A stretch of DNA of 64,000 nucleotides from Lycium barbarum (taxonomy: Eukaryota; Streptophyta; Magnoliopsida; Solanales; Solanaceae): contig NC_083337.1 in assembly GCF_019175385.1 (NCBI RefSeq), forward strand, positions 23,134,385 through 23,198,384, given 5' to 3'. Shown in pieces: positions 55,002 through 64,000 of this stretch (the first letter of the stretch is position 1; each line of letters starts with the position of its first letter). The notes beneath the pieces were generated by a model that saw only the letters and a program-made list of their open reading frames with translations, was not told the origin of the DNA and made no database searches. A program made the translations under genes and the position numbers.

Positions 55002-58000
55002 TGTTATATCCCATATTTTCATACATTGGGACGTTTTAAACTAAACGTGACAAGTTAAAGACAAGACTATTTTAAGGTACGAAGTAGAGACTTTAACTTA
55101 CGATTTCGTTTCAAGGCACAATTTACCTACAAATTTCGTTTGGTATAGAAGCATTAATGGAAAATATGGATTAAATTAACAATGGTTAGATTATTAAGTG
55201 GGATTGGGAACAAAAATCAGCCCATTATTATAAGCCATGTTTGGACGTGTATTATAGTGGAATGGTCAATGGTTTTTGACCCAAAAATTTGAGTGGGACA
55301 CATGTCCAAGTCTTGTAGTGAATATATATAGTAAAATTCTGATTATTCATCAACTCACTATATCATTTCAACATTTGGAATGTTAAGAAACTTAGAGTTA
55401 GAAAGAGAAGCTCTCGGCTAGAGCTAGCCGAGAATGGTGAGGTGATGTTGATCCCAAATTTCAGTTTTCTCCATCAATTCAACTTCTTACCAAGTGCATA
55501 AGAACGTGTAGTAGTTGTTGGAAAGAAACAAGGAGGTGTAGCATGTCAATAAGGTTGAAGATTCGGCCAAGGTTGAAGAACAAATTGTAAGGTAAGAATG
55601 ATCATTTTTCTTGTGTTGTATGATAATTTGAATGTACATTCGTGCATGTTGTTGTTGGATTGTTGTTGTGGTTGAAGTTGGGGGTGAGCCGTGAGCTTGG
55701 TGAAGTCATGGTTGGTCTCATTTTGCATGTATTGTTGATGGATTGAATGTGTGTCAACATATGTGAATGAACAAAGATTGTAGAAGTTTGTTTATGATGT
55801 TGCACGTTGGTATTGGACTGTTTTTCTTGAATTTGAAATGAGCCGTGTGTTGTAGAGTTAAATGGAATCATGCTTAATCTTCTTGTACATGTATTGGAAA
55901 TGGATTGAATGTGTTGTAGTATGGATAAATGGATGAAAATCATGAAGATGTTGTAGTTGTGTTGAAGCCGTGTAGGGGGACTGTTTTAGGGGAATTTATG
56001 GACTGTTTTGTGTCATATTTTGATTGTTGTTGTTATAGACATTATGGTGTATTGTATGCATATTGAATATGTGAATTGAGGTGTTAAAGAAACGAATCAT
56101 GTTGAAGGGGGAAAACAGTCCAAACCGTGGACTGTTTTGATGATAGGAGTAAATTTGTGCATTCTGAATGTTGATTGTTGTTATGAACGTATAGTGAAAG
56201 TGAAGTTTAATGATTCAAGTTGAAATTGAAATGGTTTGTGGGCTGTTGTAAGAATGAAAATGATGCTAAAACAGTTCCAAGAATCGTAAAGGTAATGTTG
56301 TTAAACGTGTTGTTGTCGTTGTAAGTTAAAGCTGGAAAATTGCTAAATGAGAATGGTAATGTTGTGTGTGTTGTTTGGCCGTGAGATGGGACTGTTTTGA
56401 ATGATGTACGGACTGTCCAAAGTTCCCTTAAGTCATGTTTAAACAAGTTCGGATTGGTACTTGAAAGTATGACTAGCAATGTTAGCTTGTAGCACTAGTT
56501 GGTTTGAATGCGAACGAAACGTCGTTTAAATGTTAAAAAGGGATTATTAACGTTAAAATACGTATTGAATTCCCTCGTAGACTAATTGTAGCTAATTATA
56601 TCTTGATATAGGATAAGTGCTATTGGGCAGCAAGTACAAGTTATAATACGACTAAACGCTAAAGGTATGTAAAGCCTATTCATTCTTTTCTTGGCATGTC
56701 CTAGACGTAAGTAAGAAATGATATGAACCTTGGGGTGAATTCTACTCTCTAGTTCCAAGCATGACTTATGATTCTATTCATTCCGTAATGTTATGGTCAC
56801 GAGCCTACTATATGATTGACTAATGAATGATGTATAGAAGTTCCTACTCTTAAAGAATTGCATAATTAGAGGCATACTTGACTATCAAAAGTTACACCAT
56901 GTCAAATTGATACATGTACATGAAATCTGAAACGTTCCTTGCTATAACTTGTAATGAGATTTAAAAAGAACTGAATATGATTATTATCCTGACACTTTAG
57001 AGCTGGTTAGTTACTTATCTATTGAGTCTCAAAAGATGAATTGCATCTATGTGGTTGCTTATTATTCTGCTCGTGCTTACCGCTATATCCTTCACTGAGT
57101 CCCGGGCCAGGAAACGTTTTCGTGCGCATATTTACTATATTACTCACCGAGTCCCTCACTAGAGGGTCGGGACACGCTATATATATATATGATGATATGA
57201 TGATATGGAGATGGTGGCCAGGAGGGCATATATTCCTTATTACCGAGTCCCTCACTAAAGGGCCGGGACACCTATATGTTTATGTTATGATGCTATGATT
57301 ATAATTACCGAGCCCCTCATTAAAGGGCCGAGACACGTTATATATGTTATATACAGAATGATTATGCAGCTTTGATTACAAAACACTATATTGACATTGA
57401 TATGAGAACGATACAAATGAAATATGTTCAAAGGCAAGTTTTATGAAATTATGTTTAATGCATTAAGTCTTATACACCTTGTCTCAGTATGAGTTTATTA
57501 CTATGTTTCATGCTTTACATGCCCAGTACATATTCCGTACTGACCCCCTTTCTTCGGGGGGCTGCGTTCATGCCCGCAGGTACAGACGCTCGTTTTGGAG
57601 ATCCGCCAGCTTAGGATATCTATTCAGCTACTTTGGAGTGCTCCTTTGTTCCGGAGCCTAGCTTGTGGTATAACTCCCTTTTGCTGTATATGTATATGTT
57701 TTTTCGGGGTACGGCGGGGCCCTGTCCCGTCACATGATACTGTCATTACTCTTAGAGGTTTGTGGACATTCGTGTGGGTCTGTATATAGTTGTTGTTGCG
57801 TTGTATGAATATGACTTATGTTTGGGGCGTACCCACTCGTAATGGCAGCCTTGTCGGCTTGCATATATATATATATATATATATATGTTTGGGATGTTGC
57901 GTGTAGTGGCAACCTTGTCAGCTTGCGTAGATATAAATATGTTGTTGTTGAAAATGGTAACTCCTCAGGAGACAGGTGCTTATGACATACAAAATCGTGA

Positions 58001-58134
58001 CAGCTTTAAAATAACGCCCTGCCTTTTTATACAAATAAGTTCATGATATGCTGGTTATAAAAAATTATAGTTAACAGGGGATATGAGTGTCCAACTCGGG
58101 CACTAGTCACGGCCTGCGGGGTTGGGTCGTGACA
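55002..58134 (+). repeat. Element F complete LTR
   Basis: It is 3133 bp, from TGTTATATCC to GTCGTGACA. TATA GAATATATATAG (55320). A perfect hairpin in the 5' UTR (arms CTCGGCTA/TAGCCGAG, 55412-55431). Donor-like AAG/GTAAGA (55592). Subrepeats 57095-57340. Hairpin CAGTAC (57524-57529)/GTACTG (57537-57542); GC stem 57712-57731. Confidence 0.92.
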
Positions 58135-58336
58135 AAAGTGATATCAGAGCGGTTCAATCCTCCGAGTGTCTACAGACCGTGTCGAGTAGAGTCTTGTTTA
58201 TCGATGTGTTGTGCACCACATTTATAAACAGGAAGCTACAGGACATTTAGGATTTCATCTTTCCTTTTATTATAAATCGTGCGATAGAGCTGTATTATCA
58301 GGATAATTTCTCCCTAACGGATTGTTATGTTTACAG
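55592..58336 (+). other. Candidate leader intron of element F
   Basis: Donor AAG/GTAAGA at 55592 and acceptor TGTTTACAG at 58336, 2 nt before the gag ATG. It would remove the PBS and kissing-loop hairpin. Same design as E and G. Confidence 0.4.
57095..57340 (+). repeat. Subrepeats in F LTR
   Basis: Four units: CCGAGTCCCTCACTARAGGG-like, then CGGGACACRYTATATAT. They lie at about 57091, 57147, 57242 and 57307. Confidence 0.85.
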
Positions 58337-58338
58337 TG
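58135..58338 (+). other. Element F leader: PBS and kissing-loop-like hairpin
   Basis: PBS TGATATCAGAGC at 58139-58150 (one change from TGGTATCAGAGC). Hairpin 58195-58230: TGTTTAT/ATAAACA, internal loop CG/TT, ATGTG/CACAT, loop TTGTGCAC with self-complementary GTGCAC. Downstream lie CAGGACATTTAGG and TGCGATAGAGCTGT, shared with B, E and G. Confidence 0.8.
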
Positions 58339-59114
58339 ATGCCTCCAAAGAAGGCGACAGCCGCCCAGAAGGGCAAGGCCATAGCTGGAGAGACCAATCA
58401 GACCCGGAGGATTACTAGGGCTTATGCCTAACCTGCGCCTGAGATTAGACTCCAGTCAGTGAGCTCCGCTACCCCACCATTATCAGAGGAGCCTAGGGCA
58501 GCAGCAGATCAGGAGACAGATCTACCACCAGCTCCTGGGGTTCCAGCACCCGAGCCTCCAGCTCCCCAGCCAGGGGCGGAGGATAGGGCCATGGGGGACG
58601 CAGTACAGTTATTGACCAGGTTGGTGTCGGGGCAGGCTCGCAAACACGGGTTAGGAGGTGATTATGCGGACAGACACGATAGTTTGAGGGTCCGTGATTT
58701 CTTGACTTGTAACCCCCCAGAGTTTTATGGGTCAAAGCCCGCAAAGGATCCACAGGATTTTATTCCACAGATTTTGCGTACGTTGCGGGTGACTAAAGCT
58801 TCTGAGACTGAGTCGGTTGAATTGGCCTCATAAAGGTTGCGTGATGTAGCGGTTAATTGGTATGAGTCCTGGGAGTTGTCCAGGGGTGAGGATGCTCAAC
58901 CAGCAGTATGGGATGAGTTCGTGGAGGCCTTTCTGGGTCATTTTCTGCCTCCGGAGATGAGGCGGGCCAGAGTTGATCGATTCCTACACCTGAGACAGGA
59001 TGGCAGAAGTGTTCGAGAGTATAGTCTCGAATTTGATTCGCTGGCTAGGTATGCGCCTACTATTGTAGCTGACATGGTTGATAGGGTGCATCGTTACGTG
59101 ATGGGGATGGATCT
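58339..59114 (+). pseudogene. gag: Element F gag N-terminal part
   Basis: It starts [14 protein letters not shown]. The capsid core is recognisable ([44 protein letters not shown]). In-frame stops at 58429 and 58831. It breaks after VMGMDLY at about 59114, where sequence switches to LTR interior. The shared TTTACATGCC-like string there suggests microhomology-mediated deletion. Confidence 0.9.
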
Positions 59115-59726
59115 TTACATGCCCAGTACATATTCCGTACTGACCCCCTTTCTTCGGGGGGCTGCGTTCATGCCCGCAGGTACAGACGCTCGTTTTGGAG
59201 ATCCGCCAGCTTAGTATATCTATTCAGCTACTTTGGAGTGCTCCTTTGTTTCGGAGCCTAGCTTGTGGTATAACTCCCTTTTGCTATATGTGTATGTGTT
59301 TATTCGGGGTACGGCGGGGCCCTGTCCCGTCACATGATACTGTCATTACTCTTAGAGGTCTGTGGACATTCGTGTGGGTCTGCATATAGTTGTTGTTGTG
59401 TTGTATGAATATGACTTATGTTTGGGGCGTACCCACTCGTAATGGCAGCCTTGTCGGCTTGCATATATATATATATATGTTTGGGATGTTGCGTGTAGTG
59501 GCAGCCTTGTCGGCTTGCGTAGATATAAATATGTTGTTGTTGAAAATGGTAACTCCTCAGGAGACAGGTGCTTATGACATACAGAATCGTGACAACTTTA
59601 AAATAACGCCCTACCTTTTTATACAAATAAGTTCATGATATGCAGGTTATAAAAGATTATAGTTAACAGGGGATATGAGTGTCCAACTCGGGCACTAGTC
59701 ACAGCCTGCGGGGTTGGGTCGTGACA
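59115..59726 (+). repeat. Element F partial 3' LTR
   Basis: Matches 57518-58134 with about 17 differences by eye plus a shorter TA run (roughly 3%). It contains the CAGTAC/GTACTG hairpin and ends GTCGTGACA at 59726. Confidence 0.92.
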
Positions 59727-59731
59727 GAGAG

Positions 59732-60736
59732 ATATGGTGTTGATGATTATTCCATAATATAATTGGGAATTCACGACCTTATGTCACCCCGACATAGCCA
59801 TAGTTACCTCCAAATCCTATTGTATATTTTGATGATAAATGTATAGTGATGCTAAGTCATGATATGTCTATGAGATATACAATAATGTTAAGTTTATGAA
59901 TGATTATGTGACGATACGATTCCACCGCGCCTAAATGGCTGGGCATGTCACCGCTAAGGCGGGCTGCTATGTTTACACCGTGCCTAAATGGCCGGGCATG
60001 TCACCGCTAAGGTGGGCTGCTATGTTTACACTGTGCCTAGAGGGCCGGGCATGATCACCACTAGTGGACGGCATATGATGGTTACCCGGACGTGGGCTAA
60101 CGATGATGATGCGATGATATATGTGCCATGATGATACATGTACTATGACTATATAAATATACGATATATGTATGAAATGTACTCACCTATAAAACGCATG
60201 CAGGTTATATCTTCCTCCTACGGCTTACGATTCTTCTATTATGCTCATTTCATTCATGTCTTACATACTCAGTACAATGTTCGTACTAACGTCCGTTTGT
60301 TTTGGGCGTTGTGTTCATGCCCACAGGTAGACAAGGAGGTGATCTTGATCCAGACTCGTAGGAGCTAGTAGCTGATTTGAGAGCACTCCATTGTTCCGGA
60401 GGTGCCTTTGATTATTCTTTTGTGTACATATGTATATTTTGGGCACGACGGGATCCTATCCCGTCCCTATGTCTAGCACTCTAGTAGAGGCCCGTAGATA
60501 CGCAGGTGTGGGTAGTATGGTCTCACAATGTTACTATGGTACCTATATTATTATTTTGTTAGCCGAAGGGCTTATGCATATAAAAGTAATTATGTTTCCA
60601 AATGAAAAATTGTTTTCCTATGATCTGGGTATTATATTAATGAATGTACGCTTAATGAGTATGATAAGTAATAGGATGAGTGGTGCTCGGTGGTTAGCCT
60701 CGAGTACCCGTCATGACCCCTAGTCGGGTCATGACA
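59732..60736 (+). repeat. Element G 5' LTR, right part
   Basis: Continues G's LTR after F, aligning with D from about 31135 to 32167. It includes subrepeats (59925-60075), the hairpin CAGTAC/GTACTA (60270-60288) and a perfect 7-bp stem GACGGGA/TCCCGTC (60447-60465). Confidence 0.9.
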
Positions 60737-60942
60737 AAAGTGGTATCAGAGCAGTTCAGTCCTAGGAAGTGTCTACGAGTCGTGCCTAGTAGAGTCTTGT
60801 TGTGGTGTGTTGCGCGCCACACTAATAAACAGGAGACTACGGGGCATTTAGGAAAAATGACCATCGTTCATCTTAAGAGATCATGCGATAGAGCTGTGTT
60901 ATATGATTTTCTCCTTCCTAATAGTGTACTATTATTTCAGAA
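60737..60942 (+). other. Element G leader: PBS and kissing-loop-like hairpin
   Basis: PBS TGGTATCAGAGC at 60741-60752. Hairpin 60798-60831: TGTT/AACA, GTGTG/CACAC, 8-nt loop TTGCGCGC with self-complementary GCGCGC. Conserved GGGGCATTTAGGA and TGCGATAGAGCTGTG follow. Confidence 0.8.
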
Positions 60943-62265
60943 ATGCCGCCAAAGGAAAAAGCTACAGATTCCCAGAAGGGCAAGACTACGATGAAAAGGC
61001 GGGTGGAAAGAGAGCCTCCGATGAATGTAGAAGAGGGAAAATCACATAATGAGGCCCCATCTAATAATTCCTCTACCCCGCCCAATGTAGAAGAACAAGA
61101 AGGAGCTTCAGCCCCAGTTCCTCCACCGGTTGCTTCGGGTCAACAAGTGACCGAGGCTATTCACCTATTGATACAGTTAGTTGCTGCCCAGGCACAGCGA
61201 CAGAATGTGGTCCAAGTGATCGGGCAGCTAGTACCGGGGCCCGTGATTTCATGAGTTTGAATCCTCCGGAGTTTTTCGGGTTAAAGCCGGATGAAGACCC
61301 GTAAGGTTTTATTAATGAGATGCTGAGAACATTGAGGATTATTCATGCCTCTGAAACTGAATCTGTGGAGTTGGCATCTTATAGACTCCGAAATGTGGCG
61401 ATATTATGGTACAATAATTGGCTAGCATCAAGATGAAAAATACTCCTCCTCCCGTGTGGCAAGAATTTGTAGATGCTTTCATCCGTCACTATTTGTCACC
61501 CGAAGTCCACCGAGCTAGAGCGGATAAATTTTTAAATTTAAAGCAAGGAAATATGAGTGCCCGAGAGTATAGCCTTCAATTTAATTCCTTGGCTAAATAT
61601 GCCCCGACTATGGTAGCCGACATGGGGATAGAGTGCATCGCTTTGTGAGTGGCTTAGGTCCACATTTGTTCAAGGATTTCTTGACGGCTTCGTTACAAGA
61701 TGGGATGGATATTTCCCGAATACAAGCCCATGCCCAGAATTTAGAAGGACAACAATCCACAAAGGGGTGATCGTGATATCGATAGAAGGCAAAGCATGCG
61801 GGCCAGATCTATGGGGGCAAGCAGTCATTATAGAGGGGGATCAAGGCCGACCCATTTGAGACACTCAGGAAAGTCGTTGACTAGTGCACCTCCACGATTT
61901 ACAGGTAGGAGATTTGATCACTCTTTCCCTTCAAGATAGGGCCATAGTTCGAGAGCTTCGGGTTCTCAGTTTGGGGGTGATCATAGTCAGAGGAGACCAC
62001 CATTACCGCGATGTAGTCAGTGCGGTAAATTACATTCAGGGTTATGTCGCCAGGGCACAGATGCTTGCTATGTTTGTGGACAGACTGGGCATTTGATGCG
62101 AAATTGTCCCTCGAGGTATGGTAGAGGTGGGGTTCAGCCCACAGGATCAGCAGCGGGTTCCTCTTCAGTGCGCCCGGTAGCGCAGAGTCCCCAGATGTCA
62201 ACAGGTCGAGGTAGAGGCAGAGGGGGAGCATCTATTTCAGGTGCCACTCAGCCCCATATGTACGC
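60943..62265 (+). pseudogene. gag: Element G gag
   Basis: It starts MPPKEKATDSQKGK. A frameshift around 61210-61240 precedes the capsid core (RDFMSLNPPEFFGLKPDEDP, 61237-61300). That is followed by a stop at 61301 and further breaks at 61431 and near 61625. EYSLQFNSLAKYAPTMVADMG lies near 61565-61627. The CCHC knuckle CYVCGQTGHLMRNC (about 62066-62107) is intact, followed by an RG-rich tail. Confidence 0.9.
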
Positions 62266-63067
62266 TTTAGCCGGACGACAGGATCTTGAGTCCTCCCCGG
62301 ATGTGGTTACAGGTACATTATCCATATTTTCCCATGATATATATGCATTGATAGATCCGGGCTCTACCTTGTCTTATATTACCCCGTATGTTGCTGGTTG
62401 CATTGGGGTGAAACCTGAGCCAATTAAACCTTTTGAGGTATCTACTCCAGTTGGTGATCCCGTGATAGCTAGACAAGTGTATAGAAATTGTGTAATTGTG
62501 TTATGCAATCGCCAGACCATAGCTGATTTAATTGAGCTGGAAATGCTAGATTTCGATGTGATTATGGGTATGGAATGGTTGGCCTCATGTTATGCTAGTG
62601 TTGATTATCAAATGAAAGTGGTTTGATTCCAATTTCCGGGAGAGCCCGTGCTTGAATGGAAGGGTAATACAGCATCTCCAAAAGGTAGGTTTATTTCCTA
62701 CCTTAAGGCAAGGAAGATGATAGCTAAGGGCTATATTTATCACTTAGTCTGAGTACTTGACACCGAAGCAAAGTCGCCAACTTTCCAATCTGTTCCGGTA
62801 GTGATTGAATTCCCGGATGTATTTCCAGATGAACTTCCAGGCCTTCCTCCAGAAAGAGAAATTGACTTCGCTATTGATGTGTTGCCGGACACCAAGCCTA
62901 TGTCCATTCCTCCTTACCGAATGGCTCCGGTAGAATTGAAAGGGCTAAAGGCACAGTTGAAAGATTTTCTTGAGAAGGGGTTTATTAGACCCAGTTCATC
63001 ACCGTGGGGAGCACCAGTCTTGTTCGTGAGAAAGAAATATGGTTCCCTCCGAATGTGCATCGATTAG
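62266..63067 (+). pseudogene. pol: Element G protease and linker to RT
   Basis: Protease [18 protein letters not shown] (62347-62400) and FDVIMGMEWLASCYASVDYQ (62551-62610). Stops at 62624 and 62750 stand where relatives have Arg (CGA to TGA is the likely change). Linker [20 protein letters not shown] (62822-62881) runs into RT start [20 protein letters not shown]. Stop at 63065, where the family has a Tyr. Confidence 0.92.
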
Positions 63068-64000
63068 AGGCAGTTGAATAAGGTGACAATAAAGAACAAG
63101 TATCCTCTCCCAAGGATTGATGATTTGTTGATCAACTGCAGGGTGCCAAATGGTTTTCTAAAATAGACTTGAGGTCGGGTTATCATCAAGTGAGAGTTAG
63201 AGAAGAGGATATTCCCAAAACAGCTTTCAGAACGCGATATGGCTATTATGAATTCTGGGTGATGTCGTTTGGGTTGACTAACGCTCCGGCAGTGTTCATG
63301 AATTTGATGAATAATGTATTCAGGTCACTCTTGGATTTATTCGTGATAGTATTCATTGATGATATTCTAGTATACTCTCGCACAGAATCAGAACATGCAG
63401 ATCATTTACATATCGTTCTTGGAATTCTTCGAACTCGAGAATTGTATGCAAAATTTTCAAAGTGCGAGTTTTGGCTAAATTCTGTAACATTTCTAGGCCA
63501 TGTTATTTCAAATAATGGTGTTCGAGTCGACACTCAGAAAATTGAAGCTGTGAAGACTTGGCCAAGGCCTACGACGCCTACAGAAGTCCGTACTTTTCTG
63601 GGATTGGCAGGTTACTACAGAAGGTTCGTAGAGGGATTTTACTCTATTTCAGCCCCATTGATGAAGCTAACCCAGAAGTTAGTTAAATTTCAATGGAATG
63701 ATGATTATGAACGCAGCTTCCAAGGGTTGAAGGATAGATTAACCTCAGCTCCGGTCTTAACACTTCCAGAGGGGTCAGATGGATATGTGGTATATTGTGA
63801 TGCTTCCGGCGTTGGGTTAGGATGTGTGTTAATTCATCACGGTAGAGTCATTGCCTATGCTTCAAGACAGCTATGGAAACATGAAAAGAACCACCCAACT
63901 CATGATCTCGAATTAGCTGCATTCATTCATGCATTAAAAATGTGGAGCCATTACTTGTATGGTGTGCATGTCGATATTTATACAGATCACAAGAGTCTTC
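63068..64000 (+). pseudogene. pol: Element G reverse transcriptase and RNase H (cut by window end)
   Basis: [20 protein letters not shown], then a one-base loss near 63127 (TTGTTGATC where relatives have TTGTTTGATC). [15 protein letters not shown] (63155-63200), [14 protein letters not shown] (63340-63381) with the catalytic Asp pair, and the RT thumb to about 63740. RNase [15 protein letters not shown] (63790-63831), [14 protein letters not shown] (63904-63945), IYTDHKSL at the edge. From 63140 on the frame is open to the window end. Confidence 0.93.

Larger units (their letters stand above)
54167..59726 (+). mobile_element. Element F: rearranged composite in G LTR
   Basis: Order: gag C-terminus plus protease start, deletion, polypurine tract, complete LTR, PBS, gag N-terminus, deletion, partial LTR. 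GAGAG flanks it on both sides (54162-54166, 59727-59731). An LTR with polypurine tract on one side and PBS on the other cannot come from a simple insertion. It points to recombination between two copies (LTR-internal-LTR-internal-LTR) followed by deletions. Confidence 0.88.
53479..60940 (+). other. Candidate leader intron of element G (contains F)
   Basis: Donor AAG/GTAAGT at 53479 and acceptor CTATTATTTCAG at 60940, 2 nt before gag ATG 60943. Without nested F it would be about 1.9 kb and would carry the PBS and hairpin. Confidence 0.35.
52779..64000 (+). mobile_element. Element G: Ty3/gypsy chromovirus, truncated by window end
   Basis: The LTR starts TGTTACACC (52779) and ends CATGACA (60736), interrupted by F. 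Then come PBS, leader, gag, protease, RT and RNase H up to the window edge. Moderately decayed: several CGA-to-TGA type stops and single-base indels. Same LTR family as solo LTR D. Confidence 0.93.

Overview
The window looks like plant nuclear heterochromatin, most likely from a Solanaceae-type eudicot (inferred from the style of the retroelement families, moderate confidence). I found no convincing host gene, tRNA gene or CRISPR array. Almost all of it is nested LTR retrotransposons. The coding ones are Ty3/gypsy chromoviruses closest to the Tekay/Del clade: gag, protease, RT, RNase H, integrase, C-terminal chromodomain, and a primer-binding site (PBS) for initiator-Met tRNA.

Layout. 1-734: dispersed repeat R. 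735-2233: hAT-like non-autonomous DNA element with a Stowaway MITE inside. 2234-3351: end of a Tat-lineage element with a tandem-repeat 3' UTR and an LTR start. 3352-23466: element A (+), decayed gag-pol, with solo LTR X (4963-5771) in its 5' LTR and element B (12567-22260, minus, TSD CTATA) in its 3' LTR. B has 2.6-kb LTRs, no gag-pol, a small acidic ORF and a 5S rRNA-derived segment. 23253-24003: tandem duplication of A's end plus flank. 24144-33423: element C (-), gag deleted, split by solo LTR D (29679-32167, TSD CCTTA). 33424-33926: second copy of R. 34064-52778: element H (-), large and non-coding, split by E (39297-50329, minus, TSD AAAAC). E is young, with near-identical LTRs and a single-frame gag-pol broken only by three in-frame stops. 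52779-64000: element G (+), running off the window, its 5' LTR split by F (54167-59726), a rearranged element with one whole and one partial LTR.

Elements group by 5' leader: B, E, F and G share one leader; A, C and H share another. The non-coding B and H therefore look like LARD-type parasites of the coding E/F/G and A/C families. The most striking structure is a hairpin about 45-60 nt downstream of every PBS. It carries an 8-nt loop whose last six bases are self-complementary (GTGCAC, GCGCGC, GCCGGC, GACGTC, GAGCTC), with compensatory stem changes, the architecture of a retroviral dimerisation initiation (kissing-loop) site. A consensus splice donor (GTAAGT/GTRAGA) follows the promoter in every LTR family, and a pyrimidine-tract CAG acceptor sits 0-2 nt before the gag ATG in A, E, F and G. 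Together these suggest that splicing removes PBS plus kissing loop to make Gag mRNA, while unspliced RNA keeps them for packaging. This is inference from sequence only.
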